Of a stretch of 22,412 bases of DNA, positions 9,893 through 17,971 are shown in pieces. The notes under the pieces were generated by a model. It searched no databases and was not told the origin of the DNA. It saw only the letters and a program-made list of their open reading frames with translations. The position numbers were made by a program, and so were the translations under genes. This DNA comes from Chara braunii (Eukaryota > Streptophyta > Charophyceae > Charales > Characeae), in contig BFEA01000661.1 of the NCBI GenBank assembly GCA_003427395.1, forward strand, positions 1-22,412. Direction: 5' to 3'. Positions within the stretch are counted from its first letter, which is position 1. Each line of letters begins with the position of its first letter.

Positions 9893-10690
9893 AGTGACTA
9901 GCCTGACATAGGCTACAAAAACCTGTTCCTCTAGCTGCTCCTTTTGTACTAGCCTCGCAAACGCAGGAGCGCTAAGGCAGCAGTGTGCCAGATGGTTATC
10001 TACTCCTGACACATGGAACAGGCGGGCAGTCTTGACACCGCCTGACGGGCTAGGGAGCCTACACTCGTGCTCTCTCAAGTGGAGTGTGGCCCCGGCTGCC
10101 TCTCCCTAGTCCATACCCAGAACTATGTCGAAGGGGAGGCTATCCCCTACGAGGAGAGTCAATGAATGGAGGACTTTCTCCACTCTCCCATCCTTCTCTA
10201 GGCGGAAATACGCCTGGACTCCCTCTACGTAATCTTCTACTCGCATGGTGCGATTGTCCGCAAGGATACTCACTACAGGGTCTGCTAACTTTTGGACCTT
10301 TAACTGCAACTTCAACTTCTGCAGCGCTTTCCTACTGATGTAACTACGAGTGGCTCCACTATCTACTAAGGCGCCTACTCGACCTCTAAAAATCTCTGTA
10401 TCTACCAATATAAGCTGCCCCTTATTCTCTTTTTTCATCTTGGCCCAGGCGGGCACCCTCTCCTTCAACTCTTCGACCACGCCTGTGAGGGAGGTGTCTA
10501 GAGACACTCTGACACAAGCAGTCTCTGGGCAGCTGTCTAGACACCGGCCTGCAACCTCTGCCATAGGCACATGTGGTGTGGGAGTCTCCTGCCGACTTAC
10601 GCTGTTTTCCCCACATGGCCTTGTGGTAGAGGCAGTTGCTACCCCTACCGGTGGCTGCCTTTTGGCCCTTGAGCAGCCGTTCAGGTCTCT
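9893..10690 (-). pseudogene. Element A pol: aspartic protease and linker to RT
   Basis: The retroviral-type protease cleaves the Gag-Pol polyprotein. The active-site signature ALVDSGATRSYIS is intact, with Asp-Ser-Gly-Ala at 10352-10363, and the downstream ILADN and FDIVLGMD strands are present. A TAG at 10106-10108 directly after GMD interrupts the frame where related proteases have Trp or Tyr. In-frame coding continues (EAAGATLHL to VAYVRLVT) to a second TAG at 9890-9892 and then into RT. The frame is open upstream to 10690, where a TAG at 10691-10693 closes it. It is -1 relative to Gag, and the Gag and pol frames overlap by only about 10 bases, so whether the shift is programmed or caused by an indel is unresolved. 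The first ATG is at 10570. Confidence 0.85.
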
Positions 10691-12678
10691 CTATACTTAG
10701 GACAGTATTTGATGATATGGCCCGGGTCACCGCAGAAAATGCACTGGCCCCGGTCCAGACGTTGTTGCCATAAGACCTGGTCCAAACCCAAACTTTCCCA
10801 AGGCCTACCTTGCGGTAGCCCTGGGTGCCATCCACCTACCCTATAGGGAGACCTATTCCTAGGACGGTTTTGCGGGGGACCTTGACCCCTTCCTCTCGCT
10901 TGGCGGTTTCCTCCTCTGCCACCAACCCCCTGATCGCCCTGAAATCGGCCCCCTAAGGCCCGACCCCCTTGGCCCTGGACTCTCCCTCCTCCTTGCGGCC
11001 TCCCTCCAGCCGCGATAGCAACATAAGTTCTCCCTTGGCTCACACCGCTGTCCTCACCCTCTAATCCCCACTCAATCTGCTCGTAGGGGATCTCGTCCAC
11101 ACTACCCTCATCTAAAGTAAGAACAAGGCTATCCTTAGTCTTCACTTGCCCTGAGATAGTGCGGCCCTTCCACTTCTTTCCCTTATCTAAGTCTTTGTGC
11201 CAGAAAGTAGAAACTGACACAGACTTCGCCTAAAACGCGGCCACCTCCCTGATGAGTGCATCATAGGTCATAGCAGGGTCCTGGCTCTTCGCAAAGAAGT
11301 GGCCACGCAGCGACTCGGGCATAGCCCGGTAGAAGAGGTTGACCAACTGGGTCTCAGTGAACCCGTGGTCAGGAACAGCCACTAGTTCGTCCATTGTGCC
11401 TTTGAGTGCCCTGACACTCTTCCACTGACGAGAGTGAATTGTCTGAAGCCTATCTGAGGCTTTGACACTACGAGCGACATCAGCAAACCGCTCGCGCAGC
11501 AATTTCATAAAGTCAACGAGGGGGGTGAATGACGAGTAGGCAACGACATCATCATTGCAGTTGGCAGCGCGGACTAGGGATCGCGCGAAACTGGCGGCTT
11601 CGTCTCTGAGCGCATGGATTGCTATCAACACGTGCTGGTCCGGGGAGACCTGTTGCAGGTGGACATAGGTCTTGATATTGGCCTCCCAATTGTCAAAGTT
11701 TTCTTCCCTTTTTCCACTGTAGGAATCAGGGAATTTGACTTTGACTGGTTCCCTACGAGGACGTGCTTCTTCCTCCTTGGGAGTTGCCACCTTGACGCCT
11801 TCAATGGCGCCGACACAGAAGCGCTCAGTCTTCTCGAGGCGATGATTCACCTCAGCCCCTACAGCACCTATCAATTCGCGAGCAAAGTCCCGGAATCCCA
11901 GCCGCATCGAACGCACGGCGATATCTTGACTCCGGCTGAAGTCATATTGTTGTTCTTGCACCCTGGCTAAATGCTCGACGCTCTGGGCAATGATCTCCAC
12001 TTTACGTTGGAGATCTACTTGCGGAGTCAATTGTCTAGTTAGGGTCCGCAACTCCGCTAATTCCTCTGCTGCTGCACTCGCCGCGTCCACTCTCCTTTTC
12101 TTCTCCTTCATCATTGCGAGTTTCCACTCCATCCTCGTTTCATCTTCCATCGCCTGCCGCTTCATAACATCTTCTTCTGCCTCCCATTTTTTCATAGCGG
12201 CTTCCTGCACATCCTTGGGGATGTACATAGTCACCTCTTCTTCTTCGCCCAGGGATAAGTTGGTGACCCACTCCAAAATCTTTTCCTCCATCTCGTCATT
12301 TTTGCTGCCACTGTGCTGCCCTCTCCTCCTCTGCAGTGGCGGTCCCTCTTCTTCTTCTTCTTCCACCTCCTTCAACTTCTCTTCTTCCTTCTATAACCTC
12401 TCTTTTTCCCTGGCCATCTCTTCTTCTATTTTTTTCAACTTTGCCGTCTGCTCCTCTTGTAGGGCCTTCTTCTTGGCCTCTTTCTTCTCTTTCCTTTCCC
12501 TTAGAATGGCGACCATCTTCTCCTCCTCCTCCTTCGTGTACGGCTGGGTGGAAGTGCCACCCCGGGTCCCTACTCTACACGTAAAAGTGGGCCAGAAGCC
12601 CAAAGGAAAGAGGAGACGCGAGAGGGTCCCCCACAAGGAGAACCCAACAAGTAACCCATACATCAGATAGTCATCCAT
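10681..12678 (-). pseudogene. Element A Gag (capsid and CCHC nucleocapsid) with two in-frame stops
   Basis: Gag forms the particle that packages element RNA. The frame is about 665 codons from the ATG at 12676-12678, the first ATG after an in-frame stop at 12721-12723. It is broken by TAG at 12391-12393 and 11230-11232 but keeps one frame throughout. Parts in order: a hydrophobic N-terminal segment (LMYGLLVGFSLWG onward, about residues 5-33); a long Lys/Glu coiled-coil region; a Retrotrans_gag capsid domain (KFPDSYSGKREENFDNWEA to FYRAMPESLRGHFF); an Arg/Gly/Gln-rich basic tail; and a zinc knuckle Cys-x2-Cys-x4-His-x4-Cys at 10702-10743. The acidic coiled-coil and capsid sequence are what recall Chara braunii proteins to me. 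Confidence 0.85.
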
Positions 12679-12960
12679 GGTGGTGTCAGGTGCACAAAGA
12701 GAAGTCCCACTCCTCACCACTTAGACCTACCCGGACACTGACCCACTGACTGACTCTCTAAGGACCATAGGGTAGAACCCTGTCAACTATGGCCACTAAC
12801 TAAATCTACTCTAAGGCTGTCACTACTGAACCAACAGCTGAGCGAGAGGCATTTAAGGAGATCCCCCGTAACTCCTCAAGAATTCTTTAATGTCGCAGTC
12901 AGGACGACGTGACCAGCGTGGTTCTGCCTGTGCTTTCAACCCACAACTCAGCCTTTCCGG

Positions 12961-13240
12961 CCTACTGTGCCACACCGAGCAGCCCGCCGGTCTGTACCGG
13001 TCCTTGGAGAGGTCCGTGTCCCCCGGAACAGTCGAGTCGTCAGACACAGATCATCAGCCTTGCTGGGTCCGGTAGGGGGGTGGTTCAAACACGCCCTCAA
13101 CACTTAAGGACTGCCTGGTGTGTCAGCCCTAACTGTCGTTCAAGCCCACTGTGCTCTACCAACCGTTCCAGCCGGTCAGTACCGGTCCTTGGGAGGGTTA
13201 TTCCCCCCTGGAAAGTTGGATCAGCCATAGCCTCAGCTCT
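12961..13240. repeat. Diverged direct duplication in element A leader
   Basis: CTACTGTGC...CCGGTCTGTACCGGTCCTTGG (from 12962 to 13007) recurs as CCACTGTGC...CCGGTCAGTACCGGTCCTTGG (from 13146 to 13192), about 185 bases apart. CCCCC-GGAA/TGGAA blocks and a TCAGCC block also follow in both copies. Confidence 0.6.
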
Positions 13241-13435
13241 ACAAGGTCAGACTAGGGTTTCGTCATCCAAGCCCTACCCTTCATCCACAGAGTACTAGCA
13301 TCTAGGACATAAGAGACTCGATCCAGAAAGAAGAGACAGACAGACTCAGACTCAGCAAGTACCGTGGGGTAAGTGCACATCCACAGGGTAAGGGGATGGG
13401 CTGAGGGCTCGGTGAGATATTACCAGCTCCAGCTT

Positions 13436-13567
13436 GGTCAAAATCTTGGTCAGAAGCTCCGATCAACACCTTGGTCAACGCTGAGTCGACACGGACAACC
13501 CTCAGTCAATGCCCTGGTCAACCCCCCGGTCAACGCCTGGTCAACCCTCTTGTCAACGCCCGGTCAA
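13436..13567 (-). promoter_or_regulatory. Cluster of TTGAC[C/T] boxes in element A leader
   Basis: GGTCAA occurs at 13436, 13473, 13516, 13528, 13539 and 13562, and AGTCAA at 13504. On the element's own strand these read TTGACC or TTGACT, the W-box core bound by WRKY factors in green plants. The spacing in the last four is 11-23 bases. The regulatory role is inferred; the repetition is directly visible. Confidence 0.45.
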
Positions 13568-13849
13568 CCCTCTAACTCGGTTGTGGCTGCCGGGACCTTC
13601 ACCTTCTTCTTCCCCACTGTCTTTCTTTTTTTTTTTTTTTTTTTTCACCCCCGGCTATGTCTGTCTTCTGCTTCGATATCCCTCCTTCCACACTTCTCTT
13701 TCTCTCTCCTCCGTCCCTCCTTCTCTGTCCGCCCTCTCTATCTCCTTCGATACCCTGTGATGATGCTCCGCGGCTATGGCCGCTTTCTTCCTCCTCCGTG
13801 GGACAACGCAGCTCGCTTCACAGGTAAGTGACAACCAATCTTGGATCGC

Positions 13850-13852
<3 letters not shown>

Positions 13853-13890
<38 letters not shown>

Positions 13891-13940
13891 GCCGTAGCGG
13901 TATCTTCAGCACAGCAGGTAATAAACCAATCTTGTATCAC

Positions 13941-13975
<35 letters not shown>
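13853..13975. repeat. Duplicated unit with two (CT)n microsatellites
   Basis: CT tracts at 13853-13888 and 13944-13975 are each preceded by nearly the same sequence, ACCAATCTTGGATCGCTAATC (13833 onward) and ACCAATCTTGTATCACTCATC (13925 onward). This is a tandem duplication of about 92 bases that includes the microsatellite. On the element's strand the tracts read (GA)n. Confidence 0.8.
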
Positions 13976-13979
<4 letters not shown>

Positions 13980-14031
13980 TCTTCGTCGTGGTCTTCTTGA
14001 TGCAGGTGCGCGGCAGCTTCTTCAACCGAAG

Positions 14032-14047
14032 GTCCGCTATAGCGGAC
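14032..14047. repeat. Perfect 16-bp palindrome in element A leader
   Basis: GTCCGCTATAGCGGAC equals its own reverse complement. It lies 76 bases downstream of the primer binding site in the element's orientation, where RNA dimerisation signals lie in retroviruses. Confidence 0.8.
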
Positions 14048-14122
14048 TATCTCCTCCAGCGGCCACCTCTGCTATGGCGCCTCACCCTGCACACGACGGC
14101 GCGCGTGGGACAGCGGGTACCT

Positions 14123-14134
14123 GCTCCGATACCA
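14123..14134 (-). promoter_or_regulatory. Primer binding site, initiator tRNA-Met type
   Basis: The minus strand reads TGGTATCGGAGC, one base different from TGGTATCAGAGC, the common plant retrotransposon site complementary to initiator tRNA-Met. It starts one base after the LTR end (CTGCA at 14136-14140 on the minus strand). The match places the 5' LTR boundary. Confidence 0.8.
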
Positions 14135-14535
14135 GTGCAGTCAGACTCGACTTATTCACACTTTCAATGTATGTAAACAGCGGCACAACAACTGACGACA
14201 TGCGCCCACACAGTACTCAGAGATATGGCTTCCAGGTAACAGTTCACTTCCGCTAGCTATGGCGACTGAGCGCCCAAACAACTCGCTGTTCACACACTGG
14301 ATCACCCTGGATATCCCACACGCATCACCCGGAACACTCACACAACACACACACTGCACACTCAGCTACTGCTATGGCGGCTATGGCCGCCGCTAACCTA
14401 TCGCTATGGCTACACTACGTCACTCTCGCCCACTTCGTCTTCGGGCCTCCTGCAGACCTCCTTGCACAAGACGCTGAGGCAGCGCTTCTGCATGGCTTCC
14501 ACATGAATGAATGAATGGCTGGGCGCGGCCTCCTG

Positions 14536-14542
14536 ATTTATA
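14536..14542 (-). promoter_or_regulatory. TATA box of element A LTR promoter
   Basis: TATAAAT on the minus strand lies about 495 bases inside the LTR. Transcription would start some 30 bases on, near 14505, leaving about 370 bases of R-U5 before the primer binding site. The start site is an inference. Confidence 0.5.
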
Positions 14543-14748
14543 CTTCTGTGATGCGTTGGTCTGCCCTGTACCCTTGGCCCATGGTGCACACAGTCCCAGA
14601 CGGTACTTGCTTGACAGGACCGGACTGACAGGACTGGGAGTGTTGACTCAGTGTGGCGGACCTACACCACTTGCCCACTTGCCTCTGCCTAAACTGGGGC
14701 TGACTCCGAAAGCCACCTCTAGAACCTTCTACTTGGCCTTTTGGTACT

Positions 14749-14794
14749 GTAGCAGCTACGACTCTGCCCTTTCAGGTAAGTAGCAGCTACGACT
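14749..14794. repeat. Two identical 15-mers in U3 of element A LTR
   Basis: GTAGCAGCTACGACT occurs at 14749-14763 and 14780-14794, 31 bases apart and upstream of the TATA box. Each contains the inverted repeat GTAGC-A-GCTAC. Short U3 repeats often act as enhancers; that role is inferred here. Confidence 0.65.
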
Positions 14795-15036
14795 TCGACC
14801 CTTCGGAAAGTCTACAGCTAAGACCTCTGGACTGTCTAGACTCCTACCCGACAGGTCTACAGTTTGAATCCCCTATACCCTGTAACCTACGGAGGCCTTC
14901 CTACCACTGGCGGTCCTACACGTCGCAGGTTCAATTCTACGGGTTGACACAGGTACTATACACAGGTAAGGTGGGGAACTAGGGATCGAGCCCTGGGATC
15001 TGCATCAGCTACTGCGAATTGGTGAATACCGTTTCA

Positions 15037-16338
15037 CTTGTCAGGAAGTGGCGAGAACAGGGTAAATTCGCCATAGCCAACCCTGAAGGCAGGATAGCGA
15101 ACAGCCTCAAAGTGGCGAATTACCCCGGAGGACTTCAGGGATCTCCGAGCGGCTTCATCCCTGAGCAACGCTGAGGGTTATTGACGGTCTGTATCAATCT
15201 CAGGAGAAAATAACCTTATCTGAGGCTATTTATAGCATCATCGGCTGTGGGGACCTGTGGCAAGATAATTTCTTGTTGGCACTCTGGGTGCCACAGGGTC
15301 AGATTCAGGGAATTTGGCAGAAAGGGCTGCAGCACTTCAGGATCCTGAAGAGGATCAACAAGTTTGAAGCAGTTTTGTGCGTGGAACAGAGACGAGGAAG
15401 CTCCGGAAGAAACTGGCGAGATGAGGGTTCCAGTCTGCCATAGCCAGATCTTCACCCAACTCTGCAAGAAACTCTGAAAGTGAGTCCGTTCCATGCACCT
15501 ACCTGTATAGCGATTCAGATAGGGTTAGATTAGCGAGTATTCAAGGTCTATCTGTCTGTCAGTGACTGGAATTGAAAATCGCAGACTGCATGACAGCCAT
15601 AACCATCTTTCTCCTACCTTCCTCTGCTCATTTCTTACCCTTTGGTGACTCTTTTCCATCCAAAATTGTTCTGTGACTGCTTTACTGTATTGCGCTTGAT
15701 GCTCAGACTGTGAATCCTGTACTGGAAAAGTAGAGATATTGTGAATTGCAGTTTTGTGTTGTCTAATTATAGCCTGTGCTACCTAGGGTCAATCATAACT
15801 TCAATTATGTCCGTCTGAATTCAATTCTGTCAGTTGTCAGTCAATCGCAATCCAAAAATTGTCAATACTGCAGAAGCGCTTGATTGGATTTCTAGTATTT
15901 CTCTGGAAACAGTGAATACTGTATTTCACCATACCCTAGGGTATGGCTGCCAGAGTCATCAGGATCGAAATTAGAGTTTGGGCTGTTTGTTTGATCATTC
16001 TTGTCCGCGGTTGCCACCTTCTTTCATTCTCACTAATCACTCTAGCTTTCTAGTGGGCTCTGAAAATCTAGTGTCTCTTTGGAATAGTGGATTGTGTCTA
16101 CTAACTCCAGTGTGGTGCAGGGTTAGTAAAAGGAAATCGTGTGAATGATTTTACTGGACTAATTGTCCGTCTGACGCCTGACCCCAGAGAACCGTTCTAA
16201 CCCAAACTGCTTGTTGCCCACACACCCACCTACCTATTGTGTCTGACATAGCGACGATTTCATAGTGTCTGAAGGGAACTGTATATCGCTGCATACTCGA
16301 TTGTTGTCTATCATTTATTGTTATTTTGAAAGTGGAAT
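15037..16338. other. No recognised gene: probable element B 5' LTR/leader remnant
   Basis: This 1.3 kb lies between the outer edge of element A and the Gag start of element B. I see no credible coding sequence on either strand, no primer binding site that I can match to a tRNA, and no copy of the sequence found after element B. It holds a perfect 18-bp palindrome at 15929-15946 and two GCCATAGC octamers (15070, 15437). If element A inserted into element B's 5' LTR, this would be the rest of that LTR plus the leader, and the missing LTR start would lie left of the window. Confidence 0.4.
15929..15946. repeat. Perfect 18-bp palindrome
   Basis: CCATACCCTAGGGTATGG equals its own reverse complement. 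It sits about 390 bases upstream of element B Gag, directly after a second imperfect inverted repeat (GTGAA...TTCAC, 15912-15928). Confidence 0.8.
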
Positions 16339-17940
16339 ATGGCAGATCAGGGTGCTCAGCAGCAGCCACAGGTGGAAGTGGTAATGAAGGTAGAAGGGCA
16401 GGAACCATCTACCTCCACCCCTGGAACACCTCTGACTGCTACTCAGTGAAAGGAGTAGTTGCAGGAAAGGCTGCAGCAGGAGCAGACTTTGCTGGCAGAA
16501 TTAGAGAGACAGGAGGCAGCAGAACTAGAGGCTGCATCAGATGCCTCACACAGTGAGTATCTGTTGGAGCAGCTAGGCAAAGCTATCTCAGACGACCGCT
16601 GTGCCCAGGTGAATAAGAACTTGGCGGAGTGGGCCATTCTAGAACACAAGGCCACCATTTCTTACTTCACTAACTGGGATGACTGCATCAGCCGCCTGGA
16701 GCGCAGGGTGGACGACCTGGTAGCTCAACAGTCCAAGATACTGAATGCCATTCAAAATCTCACTGCTCAGCTGACAGCCGCCAAACTGATTGTCCCCCAG
16801 TCTCCTCCTCTCTCAGTGAAACCTTCCTCTTCTTCTCCTTCAACTCCCCCTGATTCACATCCATCTTCCCCTTCACCACCCCCTTCCCAAAAAGCCACAG
16901 CCAAGCCCACCTTTGCAGCTGTTGTAGCAGGGGATCAAAGAGGTCCCAAGAACCCTACCCCCAACAAATTCAGGGGGGATGACACCAAGACTGATGTTGG
17001 GGACTAGGCTGCAGGGACCAGAGCCTACTTGAGGGGCTTTATATGCCCAGAACAGTCCAAGGTGGCAACGGTTCTGGGGCTGCTGGAGGGGCCTACTCAA
17101 AAGTGGGATACTTCTACTTCCAGCGGTGTGCAAAAAAACATGGAGGATTGGGCTTCGGGAATGGAAGTGGACAGTCTTCTGCAGGCGCTGGACAACCGCT
17201 TTGCAGTCAAGGAGCGGGCCCGCAAAGCTGCTGACAGGATTGCTCGCTTGGGGCAGCAGCATTACAACGGATCCCTGCAACCTTTGTTTGCAAAGTTCGA
17301 GCAGTTAACTTCCACCCAAGGTTTGGTCATGTCTGCAGATGACCTATTAACAAATTTCTGTAGGGAAGCTCCTGAGAAGTTTTATGTTGCATTGTACAAC
17401 GCTCCGCACAAGGATTGGAGATCCTTTGGCCGTGCAGCCCTGGACATGGAGGCAAAACTTCATGTCCAGGCCCCCTCCTCTGACAGGAGGAAACGTGCCT
17501 TCCCGCGTGGTGGTAGGAAGGGAAAGGCAGCCTTTGCACATGCAGGATCTGCATCAGCTTCTGATTCAGACTCCCAAGCTGATACACCATCACCTTGGAC
17601 TGGATCAGCTGCCGAGACAAATGTTGCAACGGCCCTGACTCAAGCTGTTCTGGGGGTTTTGCAGCAGCAGGAAAGATTCTCCCCCACCGCAGCCTTAGCT
17701 AGTGCAAAAGGGAAGGACAAGGGACGTCGGCCTTCCTCCTCCCAGCGCCCTAATCTGCCAAAAGACGTCCGTATGCCAGCTGACCCACTCAATCCCTCCA
17801 CTCTCCCCTAGCATGACCTCAAGATCCAGGAGGGAGTGTGGAGAAGAAGAAAGGAAAGAGGGGTCTGCTTGAGATGTGAGGGAGAAAACATCTTGAAGGA
17901 CTGCCCTTACATCCCAGGCCCGGGTCGGTCAAAAAACTGA
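16339..17940 (+). pseudogene. Element B Gag with four premature stops
   Basis: The ATG at 16339 begins MADQGAQQQPQ. One frame runs to the TGA at 17938-17940 (533 codons), broken by TGA at 16447-16449 and TAG at 16456-16458, 17005-17007 and 17809-17811. The N-terminal third has a Gln/Glu-rich coiled coil (QERLQQEQTLLAELERQE) and a second coil around RLERRVDDLVAQQ. A Pro/Ser-rich linker follows. A Retrotrans_gag capsid domain spans about 17008-17460 (YLRGFICPEQSKVATVLGLL, then the helix with ALDNRFAV). Near the C-terminus the nucleocapsid zinc knuckle at 17866-17904 reads Cys-x2-Cys then eight residues to the last Cys: the central His is missing. Replacing the stops by likely ancestral codons (CGA, CAG, TGG) needs only single C-to-T or G-to-A changes. 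Confidence 0.85.
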
Positions 17941-17971
17941 AACTGACCCTGGGGACTACAGTTCCCCCCAG
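17931..17971 (+). promoter_or_regulatory. Candidate programmed -1 ribosomal frameshift site, gag to pro-pol
   Basis: The heptamer AAAAAAC at 17931-17937 is read by Gag as A_AAA_AAC and is directly followed by Gag's TGA. This fits the X_XXY_YYZ slippery rule. A slip of -1 enters the frame that continues open to 18101 and then, after one TAG, to the protease. A possible hairpin lies 11 bases after the heptamer: CTGGGG (17949-17954) pairs with CCCCAG (17966-17971). The spacer is slightly longer than the usual 5-9. The same heptamer is known from retroviral gag-pro junctions. Confidence 0.7.

Larger units (their letters stand above)
12679..14122 (-). other. Element A untranslated leader between primer binding site and Gag
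   Basis: This 1.4 kb has no convincing gene in either direction. It holds a 16-bp palindrome (14032-14047), two long CT tracts, a T run (13626-13645), a cluster of GGTCAA boxes (13436-13567) and a diverged duplication (about 12961-13060 against 13145-13240). Long leaders are common in plant Ty3/gypsy elements. Open frames on the plus strand here are low-complexity (poly-Ser-Leu from CT repeats) and I do not call them. Confidence 0.65.
1..15036 (-). mobile_element. Element A: Ty3/gypsy LTR retrotransposon, left end outside window
   Basis: The order on the minus strand is 5' LTR, primer binding site, leader, Gag, protease, RT, RNase H, integrase, chromodomain-like tail, 3' LTR. RT-RNase H before integrase is the Ty3/gypsy (Metaviridae) order. 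Positions 1-115 match 14922-15036 without gaps and with one difference (C at 98, T at 15019); both copies end in CA on the plus strand, the expected outer end of a TG...CA LTR read from the minus strand. About 785 bases of the left LTR must lie before the window. The element carries a plus-strand LINE inside its integrase gene. Without the LINE it would be about 9 kb. All genes are broken, so it is not autonomous as assembled. Confidence 0.9.
14136..15036 (-). repeat. 5' LTR of element A, 901 bp
   Basis: The outer end is fixed by the match to 1-115 and the inner end by the primer binding site. The LTR is bounded by TG...CA (TGAAAC... to ...CTGCA on the minus strand). It contains a TATA box, two identical 15-mers in U3 and several GCTATGGC octamers. 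The next five plus-strand bases, CTTGT, are the candidate target-site duplication; the partner copy lies outside the window. Confidence 0.85.

Noticed and set aside
11990-12670. Long plus-strand frame of Ser/Phe/Leu opposite element A Gag
   Set aside because: It is the complement of Glu/Lys-rich Gag codons and shows no domain.
13373-14256. Plus-strand open frames rich in Ser and Leu, and CAGGTAAG/polypyrimidine-CAG patterns resembling introns
   Set aside because: The frames come from CT microsatellites and a T run inside the element A leader, which is transcribed from the minus strand. There is no supporting protein similarity.
15216-15494. 92-codon minus-strand open frame in the A-B interval
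   Set aside because: No motif and no neighbouring signal; compatible with chance in untranslated element sequence.
16100-16130. TGGTGCAGGGTTAG as a primer binding site for element B
   Set aside because: Beyond TGG it does not match a tRNA 3' end that I can name, and no TG...CA LTR end precedes it.
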